Below, one piece after another: positions 9,439-15,859 of a stretch of 38,932 nt of DNA (within the stretch, counting starts at the first letter, position 1; each line of letters starts with the position of its first letter). The notes under the pieces were generated by a model. The model did not search any database, was not told the DNA's origin, and worked only from the letters and a program-made list of their open reading frames with translations. The DNA comes from JADGHX01 sp035760965. Lineage in GTDB: Bacteria; Pseudomonadota; Gammaproteobacteria; Steroidobacterales; Steroidobacteraceae. Position numbers and translations under genes: made by a program. The DNA lies in contig DASTRY010000003.1 in assembly GCA_035760965.1 (NCBI GenBank), positions 1 to 38,932 of the forward strand, read 5' to 3'.

Positions 9439-9861
9439 TCAAAGCTTGTGCGTAGAAAGGAGCAAGCTCGTTTCGGTGTTCGAGATGCCCTCGACGAGTC
9501 GAATGCGCGCGAGCACCCGATCGAACGCCTCGAGGCTGTCGGCGCGCAGCTCCACGACGATGTCCCAGCGCCCGTTGGTCGTGTACAGGGCTGCGACTGC
9601 CGGGTCGCCGCGCAGGGAACGAATGACCGCTTCCGTGCGATTGCCTTCGACCGCAACCGTCATCAGCGCGCGGATGTGCTGCTCTTCCACTTGCGGCCGC
9701 AACCGTACGGTGTAGCCGAGAATCGTGCCCTCGCGCTCGAGCCGGGCGATGCGGTTCTGTACCGTGCCGCGCGCAACCCGCAGCTTCTTGGCGAGCGTGG
9801 CGATCGGCGTTCGGGCGTTTTCGCGCAGGAGCGCGATCAGCTTCTGGTCGATCTCGTCCAT
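9439..9861 (-). CDS. Lrp/AsnC-family transcriptional regulator
   Basis: Amino-acid-responsive DNA-binding protein of 140 residues, slightly short for the family. The N-terminal helix-turn-helix covers about 1-50 (DEIDQKLIALLRENARTPIA, then VARGTVQNRIARLEREGTI). The rest is a RAM/AsnC ligand-binding domain (ALMTVAVEGNRTEAVIRSLR, then GRWDIVVELRA). It is divergent from the ornithine cyclodeaminase-arginase operon, 138 bases apart. That layout is typical of a specific Lrp-type regulator of amino-acid catabolism, so arginine, ornithine or proline is the likely effector (inference). Confidence 0.93.
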   Translation of the reverse strand: MDEIDQKLIALLRENARTPIATLAKKLRVARGTVQNRIARLEREGTILGYTVRLRPQVEEQHIRALMTVAVEGNRTEAVIRSLRGDPAVAALYTTNGRWDIVVELRADSLEAFDRVLARIRLVEGISNTETSLLLSTHKL

Positions 9862-9891
9862 GCCCGCATCTTAGTCGAAACGCCAGTTCGG

Positions 9892-9964
9892 GTTGGCATT
9901 CTGCTCAATCGGCCGCGCGCTCTGGGCACTTTGTTGGCTACTCAATGGCCGAGTCGGCGCCAAC
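9892..9964. promoter_or_regulatory. Candidate Lrp-type operator with direct repeats
   Basis: Two imperfect direct repeats, each GTTGGC followed by CTCAAT and GGCCG, occupy 9892-9915 and 9933-9951. The second GTTGGC (9933-9938) also pairs with GCCAAC (9959-9964) as an inverted repeat. They fill the gap between the Lrp-type gene and the arginine operon, where a regulator would bind. Function is inferred from position. Confidence 0.35.
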
Positions 9965-9999
9965 ACTTAGGCCATGAAGCCGGTTTTCAGAGGGACACC

Positions 10000-11091
10000 A
10001 TGATCGACTACATCGGTACCGAGCGGATCCAGGAGCTGGTCGCGCAGGTCGGCGCCGCGCGCTTCATCGAGGGCCTGGCGGACGAGATCGAGCGCGATTT
10101 CAAGCGCTGGAACGAGTTCGAAAAGACGCCTCGCCATGCAACGCATTCGAGCGTCGGCGTCATCGAGTTGATGCCGACATGTGACGGTCGGCAGTACGCG
10201 TTCAAGTACGTCAACGGACACCCGAAGAACACGGCGGAGGGGCTCCTCACCGTGACGGCGTTCGGCATGCTCGCGGATGTGGATACAGGTTATCCGCTGC
10301 TGCTCTCCGAGATGACTTATGCGACGGCGCTGCGCACCGCGGCCACCTCCGTGGTCGCCGCGCGGCGGCTGGCGCGGCCCGATTGCCGCGTCATGGCGCT
10401 CATCGGGAACGGCGCGCAGAGCGAGTTCCAGGCCATCGCATTCCACGCGCTGCTCGGCATCCGCGAGCTGCGCGTGTACGACGTCGATTCGAAGGCGACG
10501 TCCAAGCTCGATCGCAACCTCGCGCTGCTGCAGCTGCCGGGTCTGCGCGTCGTGCGCTGTAGCTCTGCTGCGGAAGCCGCGCGCGGCGCGGACATCGTCA
10601 CGACGTGCACGGCGGACAAGCGCAACGCGGTCATCCTCACGCCCGACATGATTCGGCCGGGCATGCATCTCAACGCGCTCGGCGGCGATTGCCCGGGCAA
10701 GACCGAGCTGCATGCGGACATCCTGCGGCGCGCGGATGCGCGCGTGTTCGTCGAGTACGAGCCGCAGTCGCGCATCGAGGGCGAGATCCAGCAGCTCGAG
10801 CCGACGTTTCCGGTCACCGAGCTGAGCGCGGTGCTCTCGGGCAGGGCGCCCGGGCGGCGCGCCGCCGATGAGGTGACGATCTTCGATTCCGTCGGTTTCG
10901 CGCTCGAGGATTTCTCGACGCTGCGGTATCTGCATCGGCTGCATCGGGCGCGCGCGCCGGAGCGCACGCGCATCGATCTCGTTCCGGACCTGCCCGATCC
11001 GAAGAACTTGTTCGCGGGCATCGCATCGCGCGTGGTCGCGGCGCGAAGCGCGGAAACCGCGCGTCGCGTGCGAGAGGTGGCCTCGGCATGA
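10000..11091 (+). CDS. Ornithine cyclodeaminase family protein
   Basis: Predicted NAD-dependent ornithine cyclodeaminase of 363 residues, converting L-ornithine to L-proline and ammonia. The start at 10000 is preceded by AGAGGGA at a good distance. The frame is open for about 3 kb further upstream, but that part is antisense to the kinase gene and is not protein-like. Family features include the substrate region around FKYVNGHPKN, the segment YATALRTAATSVVAARRLAR, a Rossmann dinucleotide loop (MALIGNGAQSEFQ), and GMHLNALGGDCPGKTEL. The stop overlaps the arginase start (ATGA), so the two are translationally coupled. With arginase it forms an arginine-to-proline route. Relatives acting on other amino acids exist, but the neighbour favours ornithine. 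Confidence 0.92.
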   Translation: MIDYIGTERIQELVAQVGAARFIEGLADEIERDFKRWNEFEKTPRHATHSSVGVIELMPTCDGRQYAFKYVNGHPKNTAEGLLTVTAFGMLADVDTGYPLLLSEMTYATALRTAATSVVAARRLARPDCRVMALIGNGAQSEFQAIAFHALLGIRELRVYDVDSKATSKLDRNLALLQLPGLRVVRCSSAAEAARGADIVTTCTADKRNAVILTPDMIRPGMHLNALGGDCPGKTELHADILRRADARVFVEYEPQSRIEGEIQQLEPTFPVTELSAVLSGRAPGRRAADEVTIFDSVGFALEDFSTLRYLHRLHRARAPERTRIDLVPDLPDPKNLFAGIASRVVAARSAETARRVREVASA

Positions 11092-12074
11092 GCGCGGCAG
11101 CGCGTCGCGAGGCGAGCCTCATCGGCGCGCCCACGGACTGCGGCGCGAGCGAGCGCGGCGCGTCCATGGGACCGGAAGCGCTGCGCGTCGCCGGCATCCA
11201 TCAGGCGCTCGTGAATCGCGGGCTCATCGTGCGCGACTGCGGGAACCTGAACGGGCCGCGCAACCCATGGCAGCCGCCGAAAGACGGCTACCGTCATCTG
11301 AACGAAGTCGTGCAATGGAACCGCTTGCTGTACGACGCCGTGTACGCGGAGCTCAGCGAGGGTCGCCTGCCGATCGTGCTCGGCGGCGACCACTGCCTCG
11401 GTGTGGGCTCGATCAGCGCCGTCGCGCGTCACTGCAGAGAGACCGGTAAGAAGCTGCGCGTGCTCTGGCTCGACGCGCACGCGGACTTCAACACGCCGGA
11501 GCTGTCGCCGAGCGGCAATCTGCACGGCATGCCCGTCGCATGCCTGTGCGGCTTCGGGCCGCCGGAGCTCGTGCGGATGGGCGGGCAGGGACCCGCGATC
11601 AGTCCGCGATGGATCCGGCAGATCGGCATCCGCAGTGTCGATCCGGGCGAGAAGCGCTTCGTGCACGAGCAGGGACTCGAAGTGTTCGACATGCGCTACA
11701 TCGACGAGGTCGGCGTGCGTGCCACGATGGTCGAGGCGCTGGCCGACATCGATGCGGACACGCACCTACACGTGAGCTTCGACGTCGATTTCCTCGACCC
11801 GGAGATCGCGCCAGGCGTCGGCACCACCGTGCCGGGCGGTCCGTCGTATCGCGAGGCGCAGCTCTGCATGGAGATGATTGCCGACACCGGCCGGCTCGCC
11901 TCGCTCGACGTCATGGAGCTCAATCCCGCATTCGACGTGCGCAACAAGACCGCTGTGCTCGCGGTGGACCTGGTCGAGTCGCTGTTCGGCAAGAGCACGC
12001 TCATGCGCCGTCCCGAGGTCGGCCGCGGCCGCGAGCTGCGGGCCGTCTCGCCCCGCGCTACGAGTCTTTCCTAA
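11088..12074 (+). CDS. rocF: Arginase
   Basis: Binuclear-manganese hydrolase of 328 residues that splits L-arginine into ornithine and urea. All metal-binding blocks of the ureohydrolase family are present: GGDHCLG, DAHADFN and SFDVDFLDPEIAPG, followed by the substrate loop GTTVPGGPSYRE and the conserved Glu in LDVMELNP. HGMPVA also matches arginase rather than agmatinase. The ATG overlaps the stop of ornithine cyclodeaminase by 4 bases. The operon thus encodes consecutive steps, arginine to ornithine to proline, under the divergent Lrp-type regulator. Substrate assignment rests on motifs and the neighbour; other ureohydrolases are less likely. Confidence 0.93.
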   Translation: MSAAARREASLIGAPTDCGASERGASMGPEALRVAGIHQALVNRGLIVRDCGNLNGPRNPWQPPKDGYRHLNEVVQWNRLLYDAVYAELSEGRLPIVLGGDHCLGVGSISAVARHCRETGKKLRVLWLDAHADFNTPELSPSGNLHGMPVACLCGFGPPELVRMGGQGPAISPRWIRQIGIRSVDPGEKRFVHEQGLEVFDMRYIDEVGVRATMVEALADIDADTHLHVSFDVDFLDPEIAPGVGTTVPGGPSYREAQLCMEMIADTGRLASLDVMELNPAFDVRNKTAVLAVDLVESLFGKSTLMRRPEVGRGRELRAVSPRATSLS

Positions 12075-12102
12075 CACCGCCGCATCGGGCAGGCTGTGGC
12101 TC

Positions 12103-12188
12103 ATGACCGACGTGTCGCGTCGTGAGCTGCTTGCCCTGATCGGGGCGAGTCTGGCCGCGGGCGCGGACGCGGCACCGAGGAGAGGACA
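12103..12188 (+). other. Tat-like signal sequence stranded out of frame ahead of DUF711
   Basis: From an ATG at 12103 the reading frame encodes a twin-arginine-like leader, SRRELLALIGASLAAGADA, ending near AAP. It is in a different frame from the DUF711 gene starting at 12189, and beyond about 12190 this frame no longer looks like protein. A one-base loss near 12175-12190 would explain it: restoring the base would fuse leader and DUF711 body. Alternatively it is chance. No good ribosome-binding site precedes 12103. Confidence 0.4.
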
Positions 12189-13352
12189 TTGCATCCATTG
12201 CGAGTGCGCACGATCACCGCCGGCGTCGAGCTGGCGAGCGTGCAGGATCTGGCGGCGGTCGAGCGCGCGTTGGCGCGCGTCACGCGGGCGCGCAAGCGCG
12301 TCGAAGAAGCGGGCTACGAAGTGCAGACGGTGCGCGTCGCCACCAATCCGATCATTGCGCCGCTCGATGACGCGCAGCGCGCGAGCGCACTGCCGGCACT
12401 CGAGAAGATCGATGCGGCCGCGGCCGCCGCAGGGGCGGTCCTCAGCATCGGGCCGATCCTGACCGCGGATCGCTTCGCGCCGGAGCTCGGCCAATGGGGC
12501 GCCGAGCTGGCGAAACGTGCCAAGCGCATCAGCTTCAGTGTGAGTGTCACTTCCGCCGAACGCGGTCTGCAACGAGGTGCCGTGCGCACGGCCGCCCAGG
12601 TGATCGCAGACCTCGCGCGCGTCGACGCTTCCGGCGTCGCGAATTTTCGGTTCGCCGCCGCGGCGGGGATCCCGGCGGGCACGCCGTTCTTTCCCGTCGC
12701 CCACCATCAGGGGCCGGACTCGCTTGCCCTCGGACTCGAAGCGGCCGGGCTCGTGGAGAGCTCGTTCGCCGGCGCGACCGACGCGGAGGACGCTGAGCGC
12801 CGCCTTCGCGACACGCTCGACTCGGAGCTGCAGCGGATCGAGCGTCTCGGCGAGCAGCTAGCGGCCGACGAGGATGTCCACTTTCTCGGAATCGATCCAT
12901 CGCCCGCGCCCGGCATGGATCGCAGCATCGGCGCGGCCATCGAGAGGTTGACGCGCGTGCCGTTCGGTCAGGCGTCGACCCTTCAAGCGTGCGCGGTGAT
13001 CACCGCGGCGCTGAAGAGCTTGAGCGTACGGACGTGCGGCTACGCCGGACTGATGCTGCCGGTACTCGAAGATCCGGTGCTCGCGAAGCGGGCCACCGAG
13101 GGACGCTACGGCTTGCAGGAGCTGCTGTTGTACTCCACGGTCTGCGGCACCGGGCTGGATGTCGTTCCGCTGCCGGGAGATGTCAGCGTGGACGCGCTGG
13201 CGCGCATCGTGGGCGATATGGGCGCACTGTCCGCGCGCTTGCGCAAGCCGTTGTCGGCGCGGCTGTTCCCCGTCCCGGGCCGGAAGGCCGGTGAGCTGGC
13301 GCGCTTCGACGATCCGCTGCTCACCGAGTGCCGCGTCTTCGAAAGTCTCTGA
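12189..13352 (+). CDS. DUF711 (UPF0210) family protein
   Basis: Family of unknown function; 387 residues. Hallmarks are the opening LRVRTITAGVEL, VQTVRVATNP, the stretch GIDPSPAPGMDRSIGAAIE, GYAGLMLPVLEDPVLA, and the very conserved VCGTGLDVVPLPGD followed by KPLSARLFPVPGRKAGE. The start is TTG at 12189, chosen for the strong GAGGAGAGG just upstream (12177-12185); the same frame has no ATG or GTG before the TGA at 12123. A Tat-like leader lies in another frame immediately upstream, so the native N-terminus is in doubt. It lies 114 bases after arginase on the same strand and could be co-transcribed. I propose no reaction. Confidence 0.85.
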   Translation: MHPLRVRTITAGVELASVQDLAAVERALARVTRARKRVEEAGYEVQTVRVATNPIIAPLDDAQRASALPALEKIDAAAAAAGAVLSIGPILTADRFAPELGQWGAELAKRAKRISFSVSVTSAERGLQRGAVRTAAQVIADLARVDASGVANFRFAAAAGIPAGTPFFPVAHHQGPDSLALGLEAAGLVESSFAGATDAEDAERRLRDTLDSELQRIERLGEQLAADEDVHFLGIDPSPAPGMDRSIGAAIERLTRVPFGQASTLQACAVITAALKSLSVRTCGYAGLMLPVLEDPVLAKRATEGRYGLQELLLYSTVCGTGLDVVPLPGDVSVDALARIVGDMGALSARLRKPLSARLFPVPGRKAGELARFDDPLLTECRVFESL

Positions 13353-13408
13353 CGTTTTGCGCAAAGTCGACGAGGAGCGCGCGGCGCTTTCGTGTAAGGT
13401 CGCGCACC

Positions 13409-13639
13409 ATGTTTCCGTATCTCTCGTCCCGTAACGCGCAGCGGATCGTGTGGGCGTGCGCCGCACTGATCCTCGGTTTCTTCCTCATTTGTGTCGGCGA
13501 CAGCTACCGGTTGTTCACGGCCGATCCGGCCGGATGGGTCGCCGTCGGTATCGTCGGCGCGCTCTGGTTCGTCGGCGTCACCCTGCTGTGGGTGTACCTC
13601 GACACCAAGGTACGCCCGGAGACGGTCGAGGAAGAGTAG
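13409..13639 (+). CDS. Small two-helix membrane protein, unknown function
   Basis: A 76-residue protein starting MFPYLSSRN, with AAGGT about 10 bases upstream of the ATG. Two hydrophobic segments at about residues 14-33 (VWACAALILGFFLICVGDSY) and 43-67 (WVAVGIVGALWFVGVTLLWV) predict an integral inner-membrane hairpin with an acidic tail (ETVEEE). I do not recognise the family. It follows DUF711 after 56 bases. Its last 136 bases lie antisense to the tail of the response-regulator gene. The hydrophobic pattern makes it likelier real than that tail. Confidence 0.65.
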   Translation: MFPYLSSRNAQRIVWACAALILGFFLICVGDSYRLFTADPAGWVAVGIVGALWFVGVTLLWVYLDTKVRPETVEEE

Positions 13640-14271
13640 GGTTCCGCGCGGCTCGCGAGCAGGTCTCTCTCGAGGCTCGCCGCCATCGTGACCAGCTCCG
13701 CGAAGGAGCACGCCCGCATCTTGCGCATCATCTTGCCGCGATGCGCTTTCACGGTGATCTCGGAGATGCCGAGCTCGCCGCCGATCTGCTTGTTCAGGCG
13801 CCCGGAGACGACGAGGTTCATCACCTCGCGTTCGCGCCGGCTGAGCGATTCGTAGCGCTGCTGCAAGGCACGGATCTCGGCCGCGCGGCGCAAGGCGGCA
13901 CGGCTGAGCTCGATGGCGCTCTCGATCGTGCTCAGCAACAGGTCGGGGGCGAGGGGCTTCGTCAAGAACTCGAACGCGCCGGCCTTCATGGCCGCGACGG
14001 TCGTGGGCACATCGGCGCGCCCGCTGATGAAGATGATCGGCATCTCGGTGCGCTCGGAGACGCGGCGCTGCAGCTCCAAGCCGCTCATGCCGGGCAGATG
14101 CAGCTCGAGGAGCAGGCAGCTCGGGCTCGTCGTTCGCGGCCACGCGAGGAATTCTTCAGCCGAGGCCGCCGCACGCGACTGCCATCCGGCGGCACGAGCG
14201 AGAGCGCCGAGCGCCGCGCGCACCGAGGGATTACCGTCGATCATGAATACGATGGGTGCATCGAGACTCAT
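13504..14271 (-). CDS. Orphan FixJ/NarL-type response regulator with atypical receiver
   Basis: Regulator of 255 residues with an N-terminal receiver (about 5-120) and a C-terminal LuxR-type helix-turn-helix (about 140-200: LSRREREVMNLVVSGRLNKQ, then ISEITVKAHRGKMMRKM). The receiver is abnormal. The usual acidic pair is Asp12-Gly13 (VFMIDGNPS), and the phosphoacceptor position is Glu56 (CLLLELHLPGMSG) where the family has Asp. Ser83 and Lys105 are kept. It may therefore act without phosphorylation, with Glu mimicking the active state. No kinase gene is adjacent. The last 50 or so residues (after ASRAEP) are rich in Ser/Thr/Pro, lie antisense to the mini membrane gene and are probably a read-on tail. 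The start codon context is weak. Confidence 0.85.
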   Translation of the reverse strand: MSLDAPIVFMIDGNPSVRAALGALARAAGWQSRAAASAEEFLAWPRTTSPSCLLLELHLPGMSGLELQRRVSERTEMPIIFISGRADVPTTVAAMKAGAFEFLTKPLAPDLLLSTIESAIELSRAALRRAAEIRALQQRYESLSRREREVMNLVVSGRLNKQIGGELGISEITVKAHRGKMMRKMRACSFAELVTMAASLERDLLASRAEPYSSSTVSGRTLVSRYTHSRVTPTNQSAPTIPTATHPAGSAVNNR

Positions 14272-14318
14272 AGCGAATTCCCGGAACTACGTGCGTCGAT
14301 CGTCGACCCGCGCCGGGC

Positions 14319-14334
14319 AGTGGAACAAGCCACT
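14319..14334. promoter_or_regulatory. Dyad upstream of orphan response regulator
   Basis: AGTGG-AACAAG-CCACT is a perfect 5-bp dyad about 50 bases before the regulator's ATG (14271), in a 258-base gap that otherwise holds no recognised gene. It is a possible operator, perhaps for autoregulation. Confidence 0.25.
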
Positions 14335-14499
14335 TAAGAGGTAGGTCGCGATCGGTGGCGCGGCAATCTGTGCTCACGCCGACGTTCGCAATGCATTCGA
14401 GCGATGCGCGCGGCCAAAGGGTATGGCACTTAGGTCTGATTGCAGAGCATGCTCGGCATGTCGCCTCGGGGCGCGGGCGACAAGCCGAGCGCAGGAAGG

Positions 14500-14530
14500 G
14501 CTCGAGTATGTCGGCGTGTCGGCCTCGAGC
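14500..14530 (-). terminator. Possible terminator hairpin after thiolase
   Basis: GCTCGAG (14500-14506) and CTCGAGC (14524-14530) pair over a 17-base loop containing two TGTCGGC words. It sits directly at the thiolase stop codon. There is no T-run, so intrinsic termination is uncertain. Confidence 0.22.
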
Positions 14531-15714
14531 TAGAGCACTTCGAACAGTCCCGCGGCGCCCATGCCGCCGCCGACGCACATCGTCACGACGACATGCTTGA
14601 CGCCGCGGCGCCTGCCTTCGAGCAGCGCGTGGCCGACGAGACGGGCACCGCTCATCCCGTACGGATGGCCGATCGAGATGCCGCCGCCGTTGACGTTGTA
14701 GATCTCGGGATCGATGCCGAGCTTGTCGCGACAGTAGAGCGCCTGCACTGCGAACGCCTCGTTGAGCTCCCACAGGCCGATGTCGCTGATCCGCAGACCA
14801 TGCTGCGCGAGCAGCTTCGGCACGGCGAACACCGGCCCGATGCCCATTTCCTCCGGTGCGCAACCGGCGACCGCGATGCCGAGATAGCGACCGATCGGCC
14901 GCAGGTTGCGACGTGAGGCGAGCTTCTCGGATGCGACGACGCATGCCGATGCGCCGTCCGAGAGCTGGCTCGCGTTGCCGGCGGTGATTACGCCGCCTTC
15001 GCGCACGGGCTTGAGTGCCTGCAGTCCCGCAAGGGTCGTATCCGGACGGTTGCCTTCGTCGCGGCTCAACGTGACCTCGCGATACGAGACCGCCCCCGTC
15101 TCTTTGTCCGTGAGCGCCTGTTGCGCCGTGATCGGCACGATCTCCGCATCGAAACGGCCCGCGGCTTGCGCGGCCGCGGTGCGCTGCTGCGAGGCGAGGG
15201 CGTAGCGATCCTGCGCCTCGCGATCGATGCCGTAGCGCTTGGCGACCAGCTCGGCCGTATCGAGCATGGCCATGTAGGCGTGCGCGCTGCGCGAGATGAG
15301 ATTCGGATCCTGCTCGCGCTGCACCCATTCGATGAACGGCGTGTTGAGTGCGGAGATGTTCTCCTGGCCGCCGCCGACCACTGCGTCCATCCCATCGACG
15401 ATCACTTGCTTCGCGGCGATGGCGATCGCCATCAATCCCGAGGCGCACTGGCGGTCGATGGTCTGCCCCGGGACGCGCTCGCCGAGCCCGGCGGTGAGCG
15501 CCGCGAGCCGGCCCAGATTCATGCCCGCGGTGCCGGCCGGCAGAGCGGTGCCGATGACCACATCGTCGATCTCCTCGCCCGTGAGCCCGGCGCGCGCCAC
15601 GGCATGGCGGATCGCGTGGCCCGCGAGCGTCGGCGATTTGACGTTGTTCAGGGAGCCGCGAAATGCGCGGCCGATCGGCGTGCGGGCCGTCGAGAGGATC
15701 AGGGCGTCGGTCAT
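14530..15714 (-). CDS. Acetyl-CoA C-acyltransferase (thiolase)
   Basis: Thiolase of 394 residues that cleaves 3-ketoacyl-CoA with CoA to acetyl-CoA and a shortened acyl-CoA, or runs the reverse condensation. The start at ATG 15714 has GGAAGGA 7 bases upstream; a longer in-frame extension to 15834 lacks such a site and crosses the promoter region. Catalytic residues are in place: nucleophile Cys90 (DRQCASGLMA), NEAFAVQ, His350 (GGISIGHPYGMSG) and acid/base Cys380 (MCVGGGMGAAG). It is divergent from the TonB receptor operon across 145 bases. It most likely supplies the last step of the acyl-CoA degradation encoded there. Degradative rather than biosynthetic use is inferred from context. Confidence 0.94.
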   Translation of the reverse strand: MTDALILSTARTPIGRAFRGSLNNVKSPTLAGHAIRHAVARAGLTGEEIDDVVIGTALPAGTAGMNLGRLAALTAGLGERVPGQTIDRQCASGLMAIAIAAKQVIVDGMDAVVGGGQENISALNTPFIEWVQREQDPNLISRSAHAYMAMLDTAELVAKRYGIDREAQDRYALASQQRTAAAQAAGRFDAEIVPITAQQALTDKETGAVSYREVTLSRDEGNRPDTTLAGLQALKPVREGGVITAGNASQLSDGASACVVASEKLASRRNLRPIGRYLGIAVAGCAPEEMGIGPVFAVPKLLAQHGLRISDIGLWELNEAFAVQALYCRDKLGIDPEIYNVNGGGISIGHPYGMSGARLVGHALLEGRRRGVKHVVVTMCVGGGMGAAGLFEVL

Positions 15715-15744
15715 GGGCAATCCTTCCAGTGGGCAGAGCCTGCA

Positions 15745-15776
15745 AAGATACCTCAAGATATTCACAAGCAAGTGAG
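15745..15776. promoter_or_regulatory. Candidate operator cluster between thiolase and receptor operon
   Basis: A direct repeat AAGATA-CCTC-AAGATA (15745-15760) is followed by the dyad TTCAC-N6-GTGAG (15761-15776). This AT-rich patch lies between the two divergent promoters and next to the -35 box at 15783. It is well placed for the TetR regulator of this block. Binding is inferred. Confidence 0.35.
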
Positions 15777-15782
15777 TGAGTA

Positions 15783-15811
15783 TTGACGGACGGCGGCGGC
15801 GACTGCATGAT
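15783..15811 (+). promoter_or_regulatory. Sigma-70-like promoter for the receptor operon
   Basis: TTGACG (15783-15788) and CATGAT (15806-15811) are separated by 17 bases, matching the -35 and -10 consensus at 5 of 6 and 4 of 6 positions. It lies about 50 bases before the receptor ATG at 15860. Confidence 0.4.
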
Positions 15812-15859
15812 CGAGCCACAGTCGGGCTCGGCACCGGCGCCGTTCGAGGGGGGATCGGA

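Noticed and set aside
9158..9442. 94-codon minus-strand frame between the Lrp-type gene and the kinase
   Set aside because: It has shadow-like Arg/Pro/Ala composition, overlaps the ends of both neighbours and has no motif.
7069..9999. Nearly 3 kb of open frame on the plus strand running into ornithine cyclodeaminase (1340 codons in all)
   Set aside because: It lies antisense to the kinase gene, whose domains are intact, and is Arg/His-rich without any family motif. The real start with a ribosome-binding site is at 10000.
14320..14340. Sigma-54-like -24/-12 promoter upstream of the orphan regulator
   Set aside because: The GG and GC elements are one base too far apart and the flanking consensus is poor; the dyad there explains the pattern better.
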